Source: Turritopsis dohrnii
Lineage: Eukaryota > Cnidaria > Hydrozoa > Anthoathecata > Oceaniidae
Reading direction: 5' to 3'
NCBI GenBank assembly: GCA_027922465.2
Contig: BQMF02000297.1
Coordinates: 434,001-498,000, forward strand
Length of the DNA stretch: 64,000 bases
The notes beneath the pieces were generated by a model. That model was given only the letters and a program-made list of their open reading frames with translations. It ran no database searches and had not been told where the DNA came from. Made by a program: the position numbers and the translations under genes. Shown here piece after piece: positions 32,840-43,051 of this stretch (positions within the stretch are counted from its first letter, which is position 1; the number at the start of each line of letters is the position of its first letter).

Positions 32840-34760
32840 TGGCGCGTTCAAATTTTAAAGCTTTTTCACGCAAAATTCTTAAAATGCGCCAAATTTTATA
32901 CCATTATTACGTGCAAGTGGTGTGTGCGCCAAAATAAGTACGCGCGGAATTGCGATTTTTTTTCCGTCTGAAATCATATATCTTTCTTTCTCAGAGTTAA
33001 GAAAATATTTACATTATAAACGAAGATGATAGAAACATTTTTTACCTTTTTGAATAAATAGTATAATATTTAGTTGTTCATTTTGACTTTGTTAATATCA
33101 AGAAAGAGTTGGTATAATGCTAACAAAACTTCTAACTTTCTTGCCATGCGCCAAAATTTATACCATTAATTTTATAACCAAATAAAAAAAATAAGTATAT
33201 GCCTTTGAAAACATCACTTGATAAGTCATTCTGATTTGCACTTTCCAATATAAACAACAGTTACTATATGAAATATTTGGTACAGCATTGACAAGTTTGT
33301 CTCTATATATTGTAATATCTACGAATTCCGACTTAAATGACACATAATCTGATTTTGTCCAGAGTACCATTATCATAGGTCGGTCATTGGTAAAAGGTTA
33401 AATTTTACTGAGATAATACCATAGCAGACAAGACAGATTTATTATTTTAACAGTCTCGGTGTAAGTATAAGTGTCAACAGTAGTTGTACTGCACATTGTT
33501 GTATGTCGTTGTTGTAATAGGTGAAGGAGATTTCTAATTTTAAGCAAATTGTTATGTAAATAATTTGCAAATGGTTGAAATAAAAACTCAATCTGATTTG
33601 GGAAGATCAAAGAAAAACTTCTCAACTATATCATTAATGTTAACATAACCCATCATTAATGAACCTAGCTTTAAAATTGCTCACTGTTTGTTTGTTTCCA
33701 AATAGAGTTTGGGAAACAGCACAATACAAACAGTTTCTGTAACTATTTCGTAATTCAATAAAGGATTGCCAGCTCTTATCCTTAAAATAGAATATGCATC
33801 TCTAAAATCAAAAAACCCTCCTCAGTGTACTTGCGAAAAGAACAAGATATACCAAATTTGTACATCCTCTAGAGTGGTTACTTATTCACAAAATACATTT
33901 GCTTCAAGCCTCTCTAAAGGCTGAAATCATCATCATTTGAAACTGATCATGTAAACGCTCAAAAAATGATGAAAAGTACCCGTCATTTTCAGCTATCATT
34001 AAAAAATGATAACTCAAACATGTTTGAGTTTTCATTTAAAAAATGATGGAATTTCTTTATATTTCGTTGGTTAAGTTAGCATCAACTGACCAATTTATTA
34101 ATTTGTGGCAGGAAGAGAAGTTTTTGTGGAATGTTTCTTCCATAAATTGCAAACATAGGGACCAAAGAGAAAAGAGTCTCACGCATTACTGTGCAATGTT
34201 TCTTTCTTGCTTATTAAAGTTAACATTTCTTCAAAATTTTCCAATGACATAACCACTTTGAATATTCATAATGATCTACTGCTTGAAATCTCCTCACAAG
34301 CGTGTTATAAATTCCTAAGAAGTTTCGTTTTTGAAGCCAAGGTTTCACCCAATGTCTTCGTTTCTGCCTTTCAATTTTCCTCTTTCGCCGGAGTCCGTGA
34401 TAGAAAAGAACTCTTTTACCATAATAACTTTTATAAAAATGTTGTATTCATAAATGATCGTGTAAACAGATGTTCCTTATCAGTTTTTAAAGGATTAAAA
34501 AAATTATCATTTGTCATTTATCATTTTAAAATGATCGTGTATTTCAGCCTTAATTTTGGAGGTTTTTGGCAATGGAAAACCAATTTTCAATCTTTTTCAA
34601 TTGTAAGCAAGCTTCCACACAAAGTCTTTCTCAAAAATCCGAAGGAATAACATGATAAAAAAAACACTTATTGAATCAGCTAAGTTTCAAAATTTGATCA
34701 ATTGGTATATCACCATATTGATATAAACATAAATTGTTTGGCCAGTTAACGAAGATTTGA
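32840..34760. other. no confident gene
   Basis: ORFs are short and low in complexity. ATGATC-GTGTAAAC motifs near 33945 and 34455 and AAAAAATGAT palindromes at 33965-34050 look like remnants of a small DNA transposon, but no complete ends could be set. Confidence 0.4.
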
Positions 34761-34854
34761 GCCTAAATGTCTTTCATGGTGGAGATTGATGACGGAAATG
34801 TTGATTGTAACTTAAAATTTATACATTTTTTCAACATTCTTAACATTCTTACTT

Positions 34855-35100
34855 GCTTGACAAGGTTATCAAAAGGCTCAAACTCTGAAGCTGGACCAAC
34901 TTCCCATTGATCTTGCATTTCAACAGTATTATCAATGTCATCACAGGTAATTTCAGGCAACATTAAGTCAACATACCCTTCTATGTATGCTTTAATTACC
35001 TGGGATCAATCAGAAGAGCATAATTTTTGTTTGTCCAGTTGGATTGCCAAATGAAATGTCTTTTGACCACAAGTCGGAGCAGGCAGTTTCCAAGAAATCT
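34855..35100 (-). pseudogene. Possible exon remnants, unrecognised
   Basis: On the minus strand, LPEITCDDIDNTVEMQDQWE...FDNLVKQ is open up to a GTAAGA donor at about 34851. Farther upstream (35010-35095), ETACSDLWSKDISFG-NPTGQTK precedes a stop. The acidic composition and splice donor suggest real exons of a decayed gene, but I do not recognise the family and cannot connect the pieces. Confidence 0.25.
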
Positions 35101-35109
35101 TCCCTGCTA

Positions 35110-37975
35110 TCATAATAATGCAAATTGATTCAATTTAAACAAAACTGTATTAAGTAACAGAAAAAATAGAAGGACCAAAAGGACTGGATCTGTAGTAATG
35201 TTGTTAAACATTTTCTTCAATGCATGGATCGCTGCTTTGAAATACTTTCAGTAAGTGTACACTCTAGACTTCCATATTTGTGTAATTAGTTTACACTGGT
35301 GGAAACATGAAAGTATTTGTGTGAGACAAAAACAATGCAATCAGGATCGTTTTTATTTTTGGTTGTCCAGCTTTCAAGTTGTATTGTATTACAGGGTATA
35401 TCTACACCAAATTTCCTTGTTTTCGAAAAGCAAAACGCCATTTTTTGACCATGGTGAAGGAACTATGCATACTGGCAGAAATTGCCAAGATTAGACCCCG
35501 TCCTTCTGGCAAATCAAAAGATCTTGAAAGATCGTGAAAACTTAAAAATTAGACGTTTCATCCGTTTAACTTTTAACTAGAAATCGTCTAATTTTGTCAT
35601 GTTGGTTTTGCAGGAACCTGACCATATTCTATATTTTATTTTAGTGTAGCCCTAGTTAAATTGTTACTTGTTTCATCCTGTAGGAAAAGTGAAACCGGTT
35701 TGAGTTCAGTACGGCTCTCTTGTAAATGCTCCCTAATAATCGTTGGAATAGTTGTCAAAACAAAACAATAACATCGTTTTAAATCCGTCCAGCATATCCA
35801 CATAACTTTGTGTTATTTTCTTCGTGCGCTTCCACATATTAACTCTAATGATTCAAAACTTTTGTCAACCTAGAAACAATTAAATTACTATATAAATCAT
35901 TCACTACAACGTATATAAACATCATCTTTTGTACAGTCATTTTGAAGCCCTAATCCTTTTTACTTTCCAGCACACTTTTCCACCTTGAACATGTGCTAAA
36001 TGTATATTCTTTGATCTGCTAATTCTTTTTTGTTTTCCTTGTTTCGCTACCACTATAAACAAACAAATTACGACTTTGTTCGAAAACCCACTTCGCGTAT
36101 TTTCTCGAATTAAAGCCGTCCTCGAATAGAAGCCGCACAATTTCGACAAGAAAATTTAATAGAATAACAGTAGATTTGATTCCAACAATTCTTGTACCAC
36201 TTATTATGGTAACATTGAAACCACTAACATCTATTGTTAAATTGTGTTCACAAAAAGCTGCAATGTTTTCTAGTCTTGACTATTGAAAAATATATTTGTG
36301 TATCATTTTACCAACAATGGTCTGTTGGTAATTGCCAATCATCCATTTTAATGTAGGTACAGGATATCCACGAGTAGTTAAGTTCAAAAGATACCGTTTT
36401 TTGTCATTTCAATGAATGTTGTTAATTTAATGAATAGTCCAGTCGTGGAAGTGAATTATTCCCCCCTAACCTAGAAAAAATTTGTAACAAGCTGAATTTG
36501 GCAAAGTGACTCAGAATGATGTCCTGAATCACCAAAAAAAAGCCCCCATGTTCTGTAGTTTGAAAAAACCCAAAATTCATAATGGTGGTCACCTGTCTTA
36601 GAGGAAAAAATCTATGTCGCTAATCCTGGACATATTATATACCATTTTGTAGGTGATCATTTTTTACTAAAAGACCATGGTGGGTCTATTACAAAAGTAT
36701 TAGCATTTTGTCCATTTGACACGATAACTGTTTGTTTCAATATTTTTTGACTATCATCTTTGTCACGGCGGGCAAATCTGGACTGCAAAATGAGACATTA
36801 AAAATGTACGGACGTTGCGGAAGCATCGCCACGGCTGTTTCGGTCATTCCATATGCACTCCGCATTAATTTTTCGTCAATCACGTTACTTCTATCCTTAA
36901 TATCTCAAAAACTAATGAAGATTTTTGAATTCTGTAAAAAGGATGTGAAGGAGAAAGGTTGGGGCTACATCTGGATCACTGAATGGGTTATCCTGCGTAT
37001 TCCGATATCGCGTAAATTCGGAAAAAACGAAAAAAATGAGAGAAAAATTTCTTGGACAGCCTCACGTTTGTCAAAAGTTTGCCTCATTAAATCATAGTCA
37101 CTGTGTTAAATCAATGTTATTAGTAGCTTCCAGACCCACTACAACTGGAAACATCAAAATTTGTGACGATAAACACAATTTCTCAGATTTTTTTCGAGCT
37201 GGAAAATACAAGTTTTTTTCGGGAAAAATCGGAAATTTCTCTTACAGATAGGCTTTGGTTCTTGTCAAAATGGTTCATATTGGTAAGTGATATTAAGTCT
37301 AAAATACTTTTGAAATACTACAAATGGATATTTAGTGGTTGATTCATCCCCTGTATACGCTCAGCAATTCCAGGGGTCAAAAATCGGAAATGTAATAATT
37401 TGGCATCAGCTGTATTTTCTTGAAGGATAAATTGGGTACTTCGTGATTAAGAACAAATGGAAAAACAATTTCTCACTAATATTTATTAACAATTATAAAA
37501 ATAAGGGGTTAAGTATCATTCATTAGCCACTCATGCTATGTGCATGGCAGAAAAAACAACTCCACACATTGAATTGTTGTGACATCAGACTGATTGAAAT
37601 TTTCACATCATCTAAACAGCAGGAGACAAAACAATAACAGGGTAGTTTAAGTGTCAGAATATGTATTTGCTTCAAATAGATTTACAACAGTTTACGGCTG
37701 TGCACAGTTTTCTTTCCAGTTGTTATAGTGATGAAGGTATGGTCTATTTTCAACGTCGGGAGTCTAGAAAAGAAATAAAGTTACATGCCTATGAATCTTG
37801 TTGCGAACAATTTTTTGACATTATTTCATTTTTGGTAGAGGGCCATGAAAATATTTCAGGTTCCACCGGAATGTTTGCTATCACAAAGTATCAGTCACTG
37901 TAGATTACACTTTTTGTTTTCTTTTTTCCCCTGCCCAAACATCTTTATTTTGTAATGTTAAATATACACTAATTA
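35110..37975. other. no confident gene; TTCTCGAATAGAAGCCG repeat end near 36100
   Basis: Only short ORFs with no domain signature were seen. GCGTATTTTCTCGAATTAAAGCC and TCGAATAGAAGCCGC (36088-36135) belong to the same interspersed repeat type as 30340-30375. Confidence 0.4.
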
Positions 37976-38223
37976 TCTATATATTAATAGCCGATTCTCT
38001 GTCTATCTGTCTGTCTGTCTGTTTGTTTGTTTGTTTGTTTGTAAGTCACGCAAAATGGTAGATTGAGTTGTGAGCGAAATTATTTCTTTTTTTGTGTGCG
38101 ACGTGAGTTCGAAGCAAATACATTGCAACCCCAATCAAACGTGACTTTTTTTGGCTGATGAACTAATAGGAATAACGTTTTGTTTTTATTATTACTGTTA
38201 GTTTGATGTTCCACGTTGACTTG
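37976..38223 (+). mobile_element. Truncated Helitron F (5' end only)
   Basis: Starts A|TCTATATATTAATAGCCGAT at 37976, has an expanded CTGT/TTTG microsatellite, and follows Helitrons D and E up to GTTGACTTG. At that point the Polinton terminus begins. The rest of the Helitron is not found beyond the other Polinton end. Confidence 0.85.
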
Positions 38224-38463
38224 AGAGATAGGAAAGTGCCGATGCTAGGACAGAAATTATATCATATGATTTTCAGGGAATTTCCCACTATAGCTAATAT
38301 TATCATATTTGTTTTCATAACGCGATACGAGTTATGAAACGTGTTATTATATAACCACAAATTACTCATAAATGTAAACAATTAAATATCTCATAAAAAT
38401 GTAGTAAAAAGCAGTTTGTAGCAGTTTAAACTTTATAACATAAATGAGCTAACAATACATATA
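38224..38463 (+). repeat. Polinton left terminal inverted repeat
   Basis: About 240 bp, matching the reverse complement of 52609-52861. Differences include an insertion of about 20-25 bp in the right copy near 52725-52750. Confidence 0.9.
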
Positions 38464-38470
38464 CCATACA

Positions 38471-38820
38471 GATCAGCGTAGTCTAGTGGATAAGAACGCT
38501 AACTTGTAACAACAAGGTCGTGTGTTCGAACCCCATGCAGTTCGTCTGAGAGGAAGTATATATACTTCGGCGGTTGTAGATCTCTCATGTTCTGGTTGTA
38601 AAACTTGCATGAGTGCGCACTTCCCCGCAGTTGTGTTGAATATATCGCGGAATGGTTAGCATTGCGTCTGGGTGATTTATCACTGTCAGGTTTCTCTGGT
38701 CCATAGAGACATTCAGGTTACCGTCATTTCGATCGAAATTCAACAAACGCCAGGGCTTAGAAGTGTTAGCATGTATCCACAATGCCGACTATAATTGCAA
38801 ACTACATGCGCTGATCAGCG
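38471..38820 (+). repeat. tRNA-headed SINE-like insertion at the end of a Polinton gene
   Basis: TAGTCTAGTGGATAAG (A box, 38479) and TGTTCGAACCCC (B box, 38522) are spaced as in tRNA-derived SINEs. About 270 bp of unrelated body follows. GATCAGCG occurs at 38471-38478 and again at 38813-38820, where it contains the stop codon of the minus-strand gene. The repeat could be an 8-bp target duplication. However, the second copy is part of the palindrome CGCTGATCAGCG, so an inverted-repeat explanation is also open. The acceptor stem does not pair, so this is not a working tRNA gene. Confidence 0.6.
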
Positions 38821-39948
38821 AAATACATACCATATACTAAACATCGTGGTAATCGCTAAAACCAAAGCTATTTTCTCTTCTTCATGAGATGGGAGTGAAT
38901 CTGTTTGACTCACTACTCTTTTATGAACTTCTTTTTGAGAGCTAGTCACTTTGGGTGAAATATGATGCTCTTGCATAACATTAATCATTTTATTTCTTCC
39001 GAGGCTCAAGTTGTCATTAGATATGAGAATTTTATTATTATAACCAGACACTCCCGACTTGATGTTTAGATTCATGTCACTAGGTAACATGTAAATACCT
39101 TGTCCAACTGAATAATGAACTTTACTTGAAGCGTAATTTAAAGTATCTTGATAACGTTTAATGTCATCTTGAATATCAACTCTGCGGTTAACAATGTCTT
39201 CAAAGTTGTTCATAAAAACTCTTTGAGCTGTCAAAGAGCTTGAATTATTACCTAAAATAGAAGAACGAGCTGAGGCTTGCGAACTAAGAACAAGATAAGC
39301 ATATGCTCTAACACTCTCTGAAATTTTTACAAGACCTGTTTTTGTAAAGCCTTTAGATTTTTCTATAATCCATCGTGTCATGGAGTCGTCTGTGAAATAA
39401 CTCAGACCTGGCGTTGGATAGTCTATACGTCTTTTTTGATACGAGCTGAAAAAGTATTGCCCTTTACATTTTTTAGGATCAGAATCGACACCATATTCAC
39501 TACAGATTTTTAAAAACTCTTCTTTGTTATAAGGATTATCATATTGGTTGAAACCGTTTTCAAAAGGTAGAGGTGTCTGCAGACGCTTAATGATTCGTCT
39601 AATATGATAATAGACGTGAAAACGATATACTGCTCTAATCATAGGAGTAGAGCGACCTTCTTTCAGATGTTCAGAACTGACCCCACAAGCACTTGAAGCA
39701 CACCAAGTGACAAAATTGATCTGAGTTTGCCATAATTTAAACGGTTGTTCCTGCCAAATTTTCATACGTTGATCATTTTCATCCATTTCGTAATTAATAA
39801 AAATATTTGGAAAGCTCGCAGGGAAAGAACCGCTCTCAGAGACAATAATTGTTTGTTTGTATAAATCTTTAGCATTCAATATCTGGAGGTATTGCCCTCC
39901 ATTTGGTTTATAAAGCGCATTGGGAGCATATTTAAAAATATTCTCCAT
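38815..39948 (-). CDS. Polinton protein of unknown function, 377 aa, C-terminal membrane anchor
   Basis: Intact ORF from MENIFKYAPNALYK to IWYVFR, ending inside the edge of the SINE-like repeat. The N-terminal third contains NFVTWCASSACGVSSEHL, a Cys-rich motif that reads like a conserved core. A Lys/Arg-rich middle follows (RVYHIRRIIKRL-like helices). Residues about 358-375 (IALVLAITTMFSIWYV) form a single hydrophobic anchor. It is transcribed divergently from the capsid cluster, only 41 bp from the start of the next gene, so the two may share a promoter region. Its position at one end of a Polinton and its intactness suggest a virion or membrane role, but I know no characterised homologue. 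Confidence 0.7.
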   Translation of the reverse strand: MENIFKYAPNALYKPNGGQYLQILNAKDLYKQTIIVSESGSFPASFPNIFINYEMDENDQRMKIWQEQPFKLWQTQINFVTWCASSACGVSSEHLKEGRSTPMIRAVYRFHVYYHIRRIIKRLQTPLPFENGFNQYDNPYNKEEFLKICSEYGVDSDPKKCKGQYFFSSYQKRRIDYPTPGLSYFTDDSMTRWIIEKSKGFTKTGLVKISESVRAYAYLVLSSQASARSSILGNNSSSLTAQRVFMNNFEDIVNRRVDIQDDIKRYQDTLNYASSKVHYSVGQGIYMLPSDMNLNIKSGVSGYNNKILISNDNLSLGRNKMINVMQEHHISPKVTSSQKEVHKRVVSQTDSLPSHEEEKIALVLAITTMFSIWYVFR

Positions 39949-39989
39949 TATTATTTAAAAATAATATTATCTTATATTTAATACAAGAA
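39949..39989. promoter_or_regulatory. Probable divergent promoter
   Basis: The 41-bp AT-only gap between two divergent start codons, with TTATTTAAAAATAATATTATCTTATATTTAA-type composition. Inferred only from geometry and composition. Motif pieces such as TATTTAAAAATA would suit TATA binding. Confidence 0.35.
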
Positions 39990-40550
39990 ATGTATATCAC
40001 AGTAAATGTCGCAAAAGGAGAAAAGACCATATATCTATCTTGCCCCATTCTAAACGTAGATGGCTCAAAAGAAATTGCATTGGTTGATATGTTTGCAGAC
40101 AATGTTACGTATGAAATAACCACAGACCTAACACTGAAACTGTCTGCTGATGGGAAAGCTGAAAAGTTGGTACCTCAAGGAACATTCACGAGCAGGGAAT
40201 TGAATGCCTTTTTAGCAGGTGCCTTTTTAAAGGGTGATGTAAAACATACCTCATTAGGCAAATACCCTCAAATAATCAAAACAAATAAGCTCGCTAACGT
40301 AACCAAAATTAATTTGCATCTCTCTGAACTTGACAACACTCAAAATCTTGAGAATGGAAAGCTAAGTGATATTTTACTAACCTATCACATGGTTGAATAT
40401 AGTGACTTCACACATGTTCAGCCTAAAAACCCTCAATACAAAAAATTAAAAAATGGTGTATTTCAGTCTCTCACGTTGAAACTCACAGATCAGCATGGCA
40501 ATATACTAAAAGAAGACCTAGGAAGAACCGTTGTTTTGCACATTCGCTAA
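39990..40550 (+). CDS. Putative Polinton minor capsid (penton-like jelly-roll) protein
   Basis: 186 residues, immediately upstream of the major capsid gene in the same orientation (43 bp gap). The sequence is rich in alternating beta-type strands (MYITVNVAKGEKTIYL, VTYEITTDLTLKLS). It ends with QSLTLKLTDQHGNILKEDLG and TVVLHIR, the LxDxxGxxi...VxLxI ending typical of small structural proteins next to the hexon-like protein in Polintons. The intact frame and pairing with the MCP support a minor capsid/penton role. Jelly-roll fold is inferred, not demonstrated. Confidence 0.55.
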   Translation: MYITVNVAKGEKTIYLSCPILNVDGSKEIALVDMFADNVTYEITTDLTLKLSADGKAEKLVPQGTFTSRELNAFLAGAFLKGDVKHTSLGKYPQIIKTNKLANVTKINLHLSELDNTQNLENGKLSDILLTYHMVEYSDFTHVQPKNPQYKKLKNGVFQSLTLKLTDQHGNILKEDLGRTVVLHIR

Positions 40551-40593
40551 AACGAGATAAAAAGTAAAAATTAATTATATATCATAATTAATA

Positions 40594-41910
40594 ATGAAGT
40601 ATGGAAAGAGGTTAAATCCAGAACGTTCACTTAGAACTGCCCACGGTGTAAAAGGTTCTCGTCAAAAAGTAATTGTCACACACAATCCGAGTGAGATCGA
40701 TCAAAATCAGCTATTATTGGTTAGGTTTCCAAATTTAGGAAGTGATGATGTTATTATCCCAGGAACAACGAATCTAAGTTTTGATATTGAACTCGAGTCG
40801 AAAGCTGACTCAGAAAGAACATTGGTCAGTAACATTGGGAGAGCTATCGTTAAAAAGTTGGCTGTCAAGTTCGAAGGTAACGAGATATTGAGTATCGACG
40901 ACTTTGATCTTTTTGGGTGTTACAGAGATTTATGGTTAACCAAGTTTGAAAAGAGAAACGCGATAAGACAGGGTATCATCATCGACGATGGGTGTACAGA
41001 AAATTGTATGAAATTGAGGATTGGTGCTTCTGATAAAAAGGACGATGATGCGGAAGACAAAGCCATTGCTGACACCTATAAAAACAAGTTTGTCATTCCA
41101 CTCGACTTTGAGATGCTAGATAGTACTATCCCATATTATCAAGCGGGTTTAGGGAATAGGCTTTGCTACGAGATCACATTTAACGACTATAACCGAGTTA
41201 TTTATTCTGACCCTTACCCTTCTGCCGCAGGTCAAAGAAAAAACCCAGACGGTAAATACAAAATATCCAACATCTCACTTGAATATGAGCTTGTGACACA
41301 ACCCACGTTGGCTAGACAAATCGCTTCTGAATATCAAAACATGGCTTTGCTCTATGATAGGGTTTTGCGGCACAGACAAATTAGAGTAAACAAGTCAGAC
41401 ACAACATGGAATTGGTCATTCAACACACCTGCCAAATCTTTGAAGGGTATTTTAGTTCTATTTGAAGAAGAAAAATCCTACAAACGAGGAACTTGTAAAT
41501 TCTATAATCCAAAGATCGAAAAGGTATCTGTCATCGTCGAGGGTAAGCCAAATCAACTTTTTGCTCAAGTGATGCAGCCGTTTGAACAATACAATGAGAT
41601 TTGCAAGTATTTTGCTGAAGGAAAACCAAAAGATAATAGCGTCGGCGAAAACCGAAAGCGCTTGGGATTACATGATGTAAAAGTCTCTGATTACTTGACA
41701 AACAAGTATGCTCTATGGTTAGATTTCAGAACAATTGATGAGAATGCTTTGCATGGCACCGGTCGAAAGATTGAAAATGCAAGTGAAGGCATCACTTTAC
41801 AGATTGAAAAGACCACTGAAACTGCAGGAAACTTAAACGCATATATATATCTAATAATGGATGCTCAATTAAACATACAAAACGGTCAATTTATGTCTAC
41901 ATTATATTAG
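40594..41910 (+). CDS. Polinton major capsid protein (double jelly-roll)
   Basis: 438 residues, intact. Near the N-terminus it has RFPNLGSDDVIIPGTTNLSF followed by FDIELES and NIGRAIVKKLAVKFEGNEIL, then FDLFGCYRDLWL. The C-terminal half has SLEYELVTQPTLARQIASEY and LKGILVLFEEE, then ITLQIEK and YIYLIMDAQLNIQNGQF. This order and length match the PY/MCP class of Polintons, a double jelly-roll relative of adenovirus hexon and adintovirus capsids. It precedes the packaging ATPase by 4 bp. No lesion is visible. Confidence 0.85.
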   Translation: MKYGKRLNPERSLRTAHGVKGSRQKVIVTHNPSEIDQNQLLLVRFPNLGSDDVIIPGTTNLSFDIELESKADSERTLVSNIGRAIVKKLAVKFEGNEILSIDDFDLFGCYRDLWLTKFEKRNAIRQGIIIDDGCTENCMKLRIGASDKKDDDAEDKAIADTYKNKFVIPLDFEMLDSTIPYYQAGLGNRLCYEITFNDYNRVIYSDPYPSAAGQRKNPDGKYKISNISLEYELVTQPTLARQIASEYQNMALLYDRVLRHRQIRVNKSDTTWNWSFNTPAKSLKGILVLFEEEKSYKRGTCKFYNPKIEKVSVIVEGKPNQLFAQVMQPFEQYNEICKYFAEGKPKDNSVGENRKRLGLHDVKVSDYLTNKYALWLDFRTIDENALHGTGRKIENASEGITLQIEKTTETAGNLNAYIYLIMDAQLNIQNGQFMSTLY

Positions 41911-41914
41911 TAAA

Positions 41915-42520
41915 ATGAACACACTTTACATGAAAGAACCTCACACAGCATTATTCGTCGGACCAACATCGTGCCGCAAAACGGATCGTGTCATAAAATT
42001 ATTAGAAAATGAATACTTTGATCACTTTGATTTCATCGTGATTATATGTCCCACCTTAAGGTGGAATCAGACTTACAAAGATCGGAAGTGGTTCTGGAAT
42101 GACAGCTATGTGATTTTAATTGAACCGGAAGGATCTTTGTATGAATATATTAAGAAAATGGACTTCTTTTGCGCCGGATACAAAACCTTATTCCTCATTG
42201 ACGACATCATAGCTGATGAAAAATTGGACAAAAAGAGAAACCCTTTGCTCGAGTTGGCAATTAGTGGTCGCCATCGAAACCATTCGCTATGGTTACTTAC
42301 ACAATCATACACGGCTATACCTAAAAATTTACGACGGCAAGCTAAAATGTTATATGTGTGGTATCCAAAAGATAGAAACGATCTAGCCACCATTCATGAA
42401 GAGAACGATGTCATTGATTCGCGAGAAGAATTGAAAAATGTCAAGGAAAAACTGAAAGAAGGGAAACACACGTGCCTAGTCATGAGAATGGAACACCCAA
42501 GAACGCACGTGATTTGTTAA
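41915..42520 (+). CDS. Polinton packaging ATPase (FtsK/HerA-like) with altered Walker A
   Basis: 201 residues. Walker A region at residues 16-23 reads GPTSCRKT, in which the invariant glycine before the lysine is arginine (CGC codon). Walker B is TLFLIDDI (about 89-97). A downstream SGRHRNHSLWLLTQSYTAIP is the sensor/arginine region typical of genome-packaging ATPases of Polintons, adenovirus-like and NCLDV-like elements. It would pump element DNA into the capsid. The Gly-to-Arg change should prevent ATP binding, so this copy is probably dead even though the frame is open. Confidence 0.85.
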   Translation: MNTLYMKEPHTALFVGPTSCRKTDRVIKLLENEYFDHFDFIVIICPTLRWNQTYKDRKWFWNDSYVILIEPEGSLYEYIKKMDFFCAGYKTLFLIDDIIADEKLDKKRNPLLELAISGRHRNHSLWLLTQSYTAIPKNLRRQAKMLYVWYPKDRNDLATIHEENDVIDSREELKNVKEKLKEGKHTCLVMRMEHPRTHVIC

Positions 42521-42571
42521 ACAGATTGATATATTTGTTACAAGACTCTTGTAACAAAAACTGTAAGACTG

Positions 42572-42820
42572 TTATAAGACTGTTATAAGACTACTATAAG
42601 AGAATAATTTACGTCTCAATACAGGATCTAGAATTTTACCAATATGCTTAATCCTCGATTCAAAGCGTACTCTGTCAACAGCAGCCTCTATCCAGTTACT
42701 TCTACGAGATTCACAAGCAGAGATATAATGGACCATTACTATATCATTAAAAGTAACCCTTTTTGTATCTTGATGGGAAAATATAATATCATCATCTGAG
42801 GATTCATCATCATCGAACAT
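42572..42820 (-). CDS. Small PPP1R15/GADD34-like PP1-binding protein
   Basis: 82 residues, between the ATPase gene and the membrane-protein cluster, on the opposite strand. Residues 3-11 are an acidic DDD/SSDDD run. Residues 20-24 are KRVTF, an exact RVxF PP1 docking motif. After 18 more residues come W43, then DRVRF (49-53) and RI (56-57). RVxF followed by W, A, DRxRF and RI is the layout of the C-terminal PP1/actin-binding domain of PPP1R15 (GADD34/CReP). That domain also occurs in viral proteins that reverse eIF2-alpha phosphorylation. If real, it would recruit PP1 to keep translation on during element or virion expression. Short length limits certainty. Intact frame. Confidence 0.65.
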   Translation of the reverse strand: MFDDDESSDDDIIFSHQDTKRVTFNDIVMVHYISACESRRSNWIEAAVDRVRFESRIKHIGKILDPVLRRKLFSYSSLITVL

Positions 42821-43051
42821 AATTGTTTAAGTAAACAATGTTTATTTATTTAACAATGTTAGAATACATTATTAAACATCATCATCCTCTTATAATTATT
42901 TTGTCTTACAAATTTCAACAAAATTATAAGAGGATAGCAAACTCTTATACAGCAAATTTCAACAAAATTATAAGAAGATAGTAAACTCTTATACAACAAA
43001 TTTCAACAAAATTATAAGAGAGTATAAGAAAATTATAACAAACACAACAAA
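42821..43051. repeat. Direct repeats in the gap before the membrane-protein cluster
   Basis: A unit containing CAAATTTCAACAAAATTATAAGA recurs near 42909, 42955 and 42999 (about 45-bp spacing). It gives an AT-rich leader before the start at 43052, possibly a promoter region. Confidence 0.6.

Noticed and set aside
34207..34650. 147-residue ORF as a gene
   Set aside because: Phe/Lys-rich random-looking translation next to ATGATC repeat remnants. No recognisable motif.
36732..37097. 121-residue ORF as a gene
   Set aside because: No domain, no splice or start evidence, low-complexity flanks. Composition is not distinct from intergenic DNA.
38472..38545. Functional tRNA gene
   Set aside because: A and B boxes are good, but the acceptor stem does not pair and a long SINE-like body follows.
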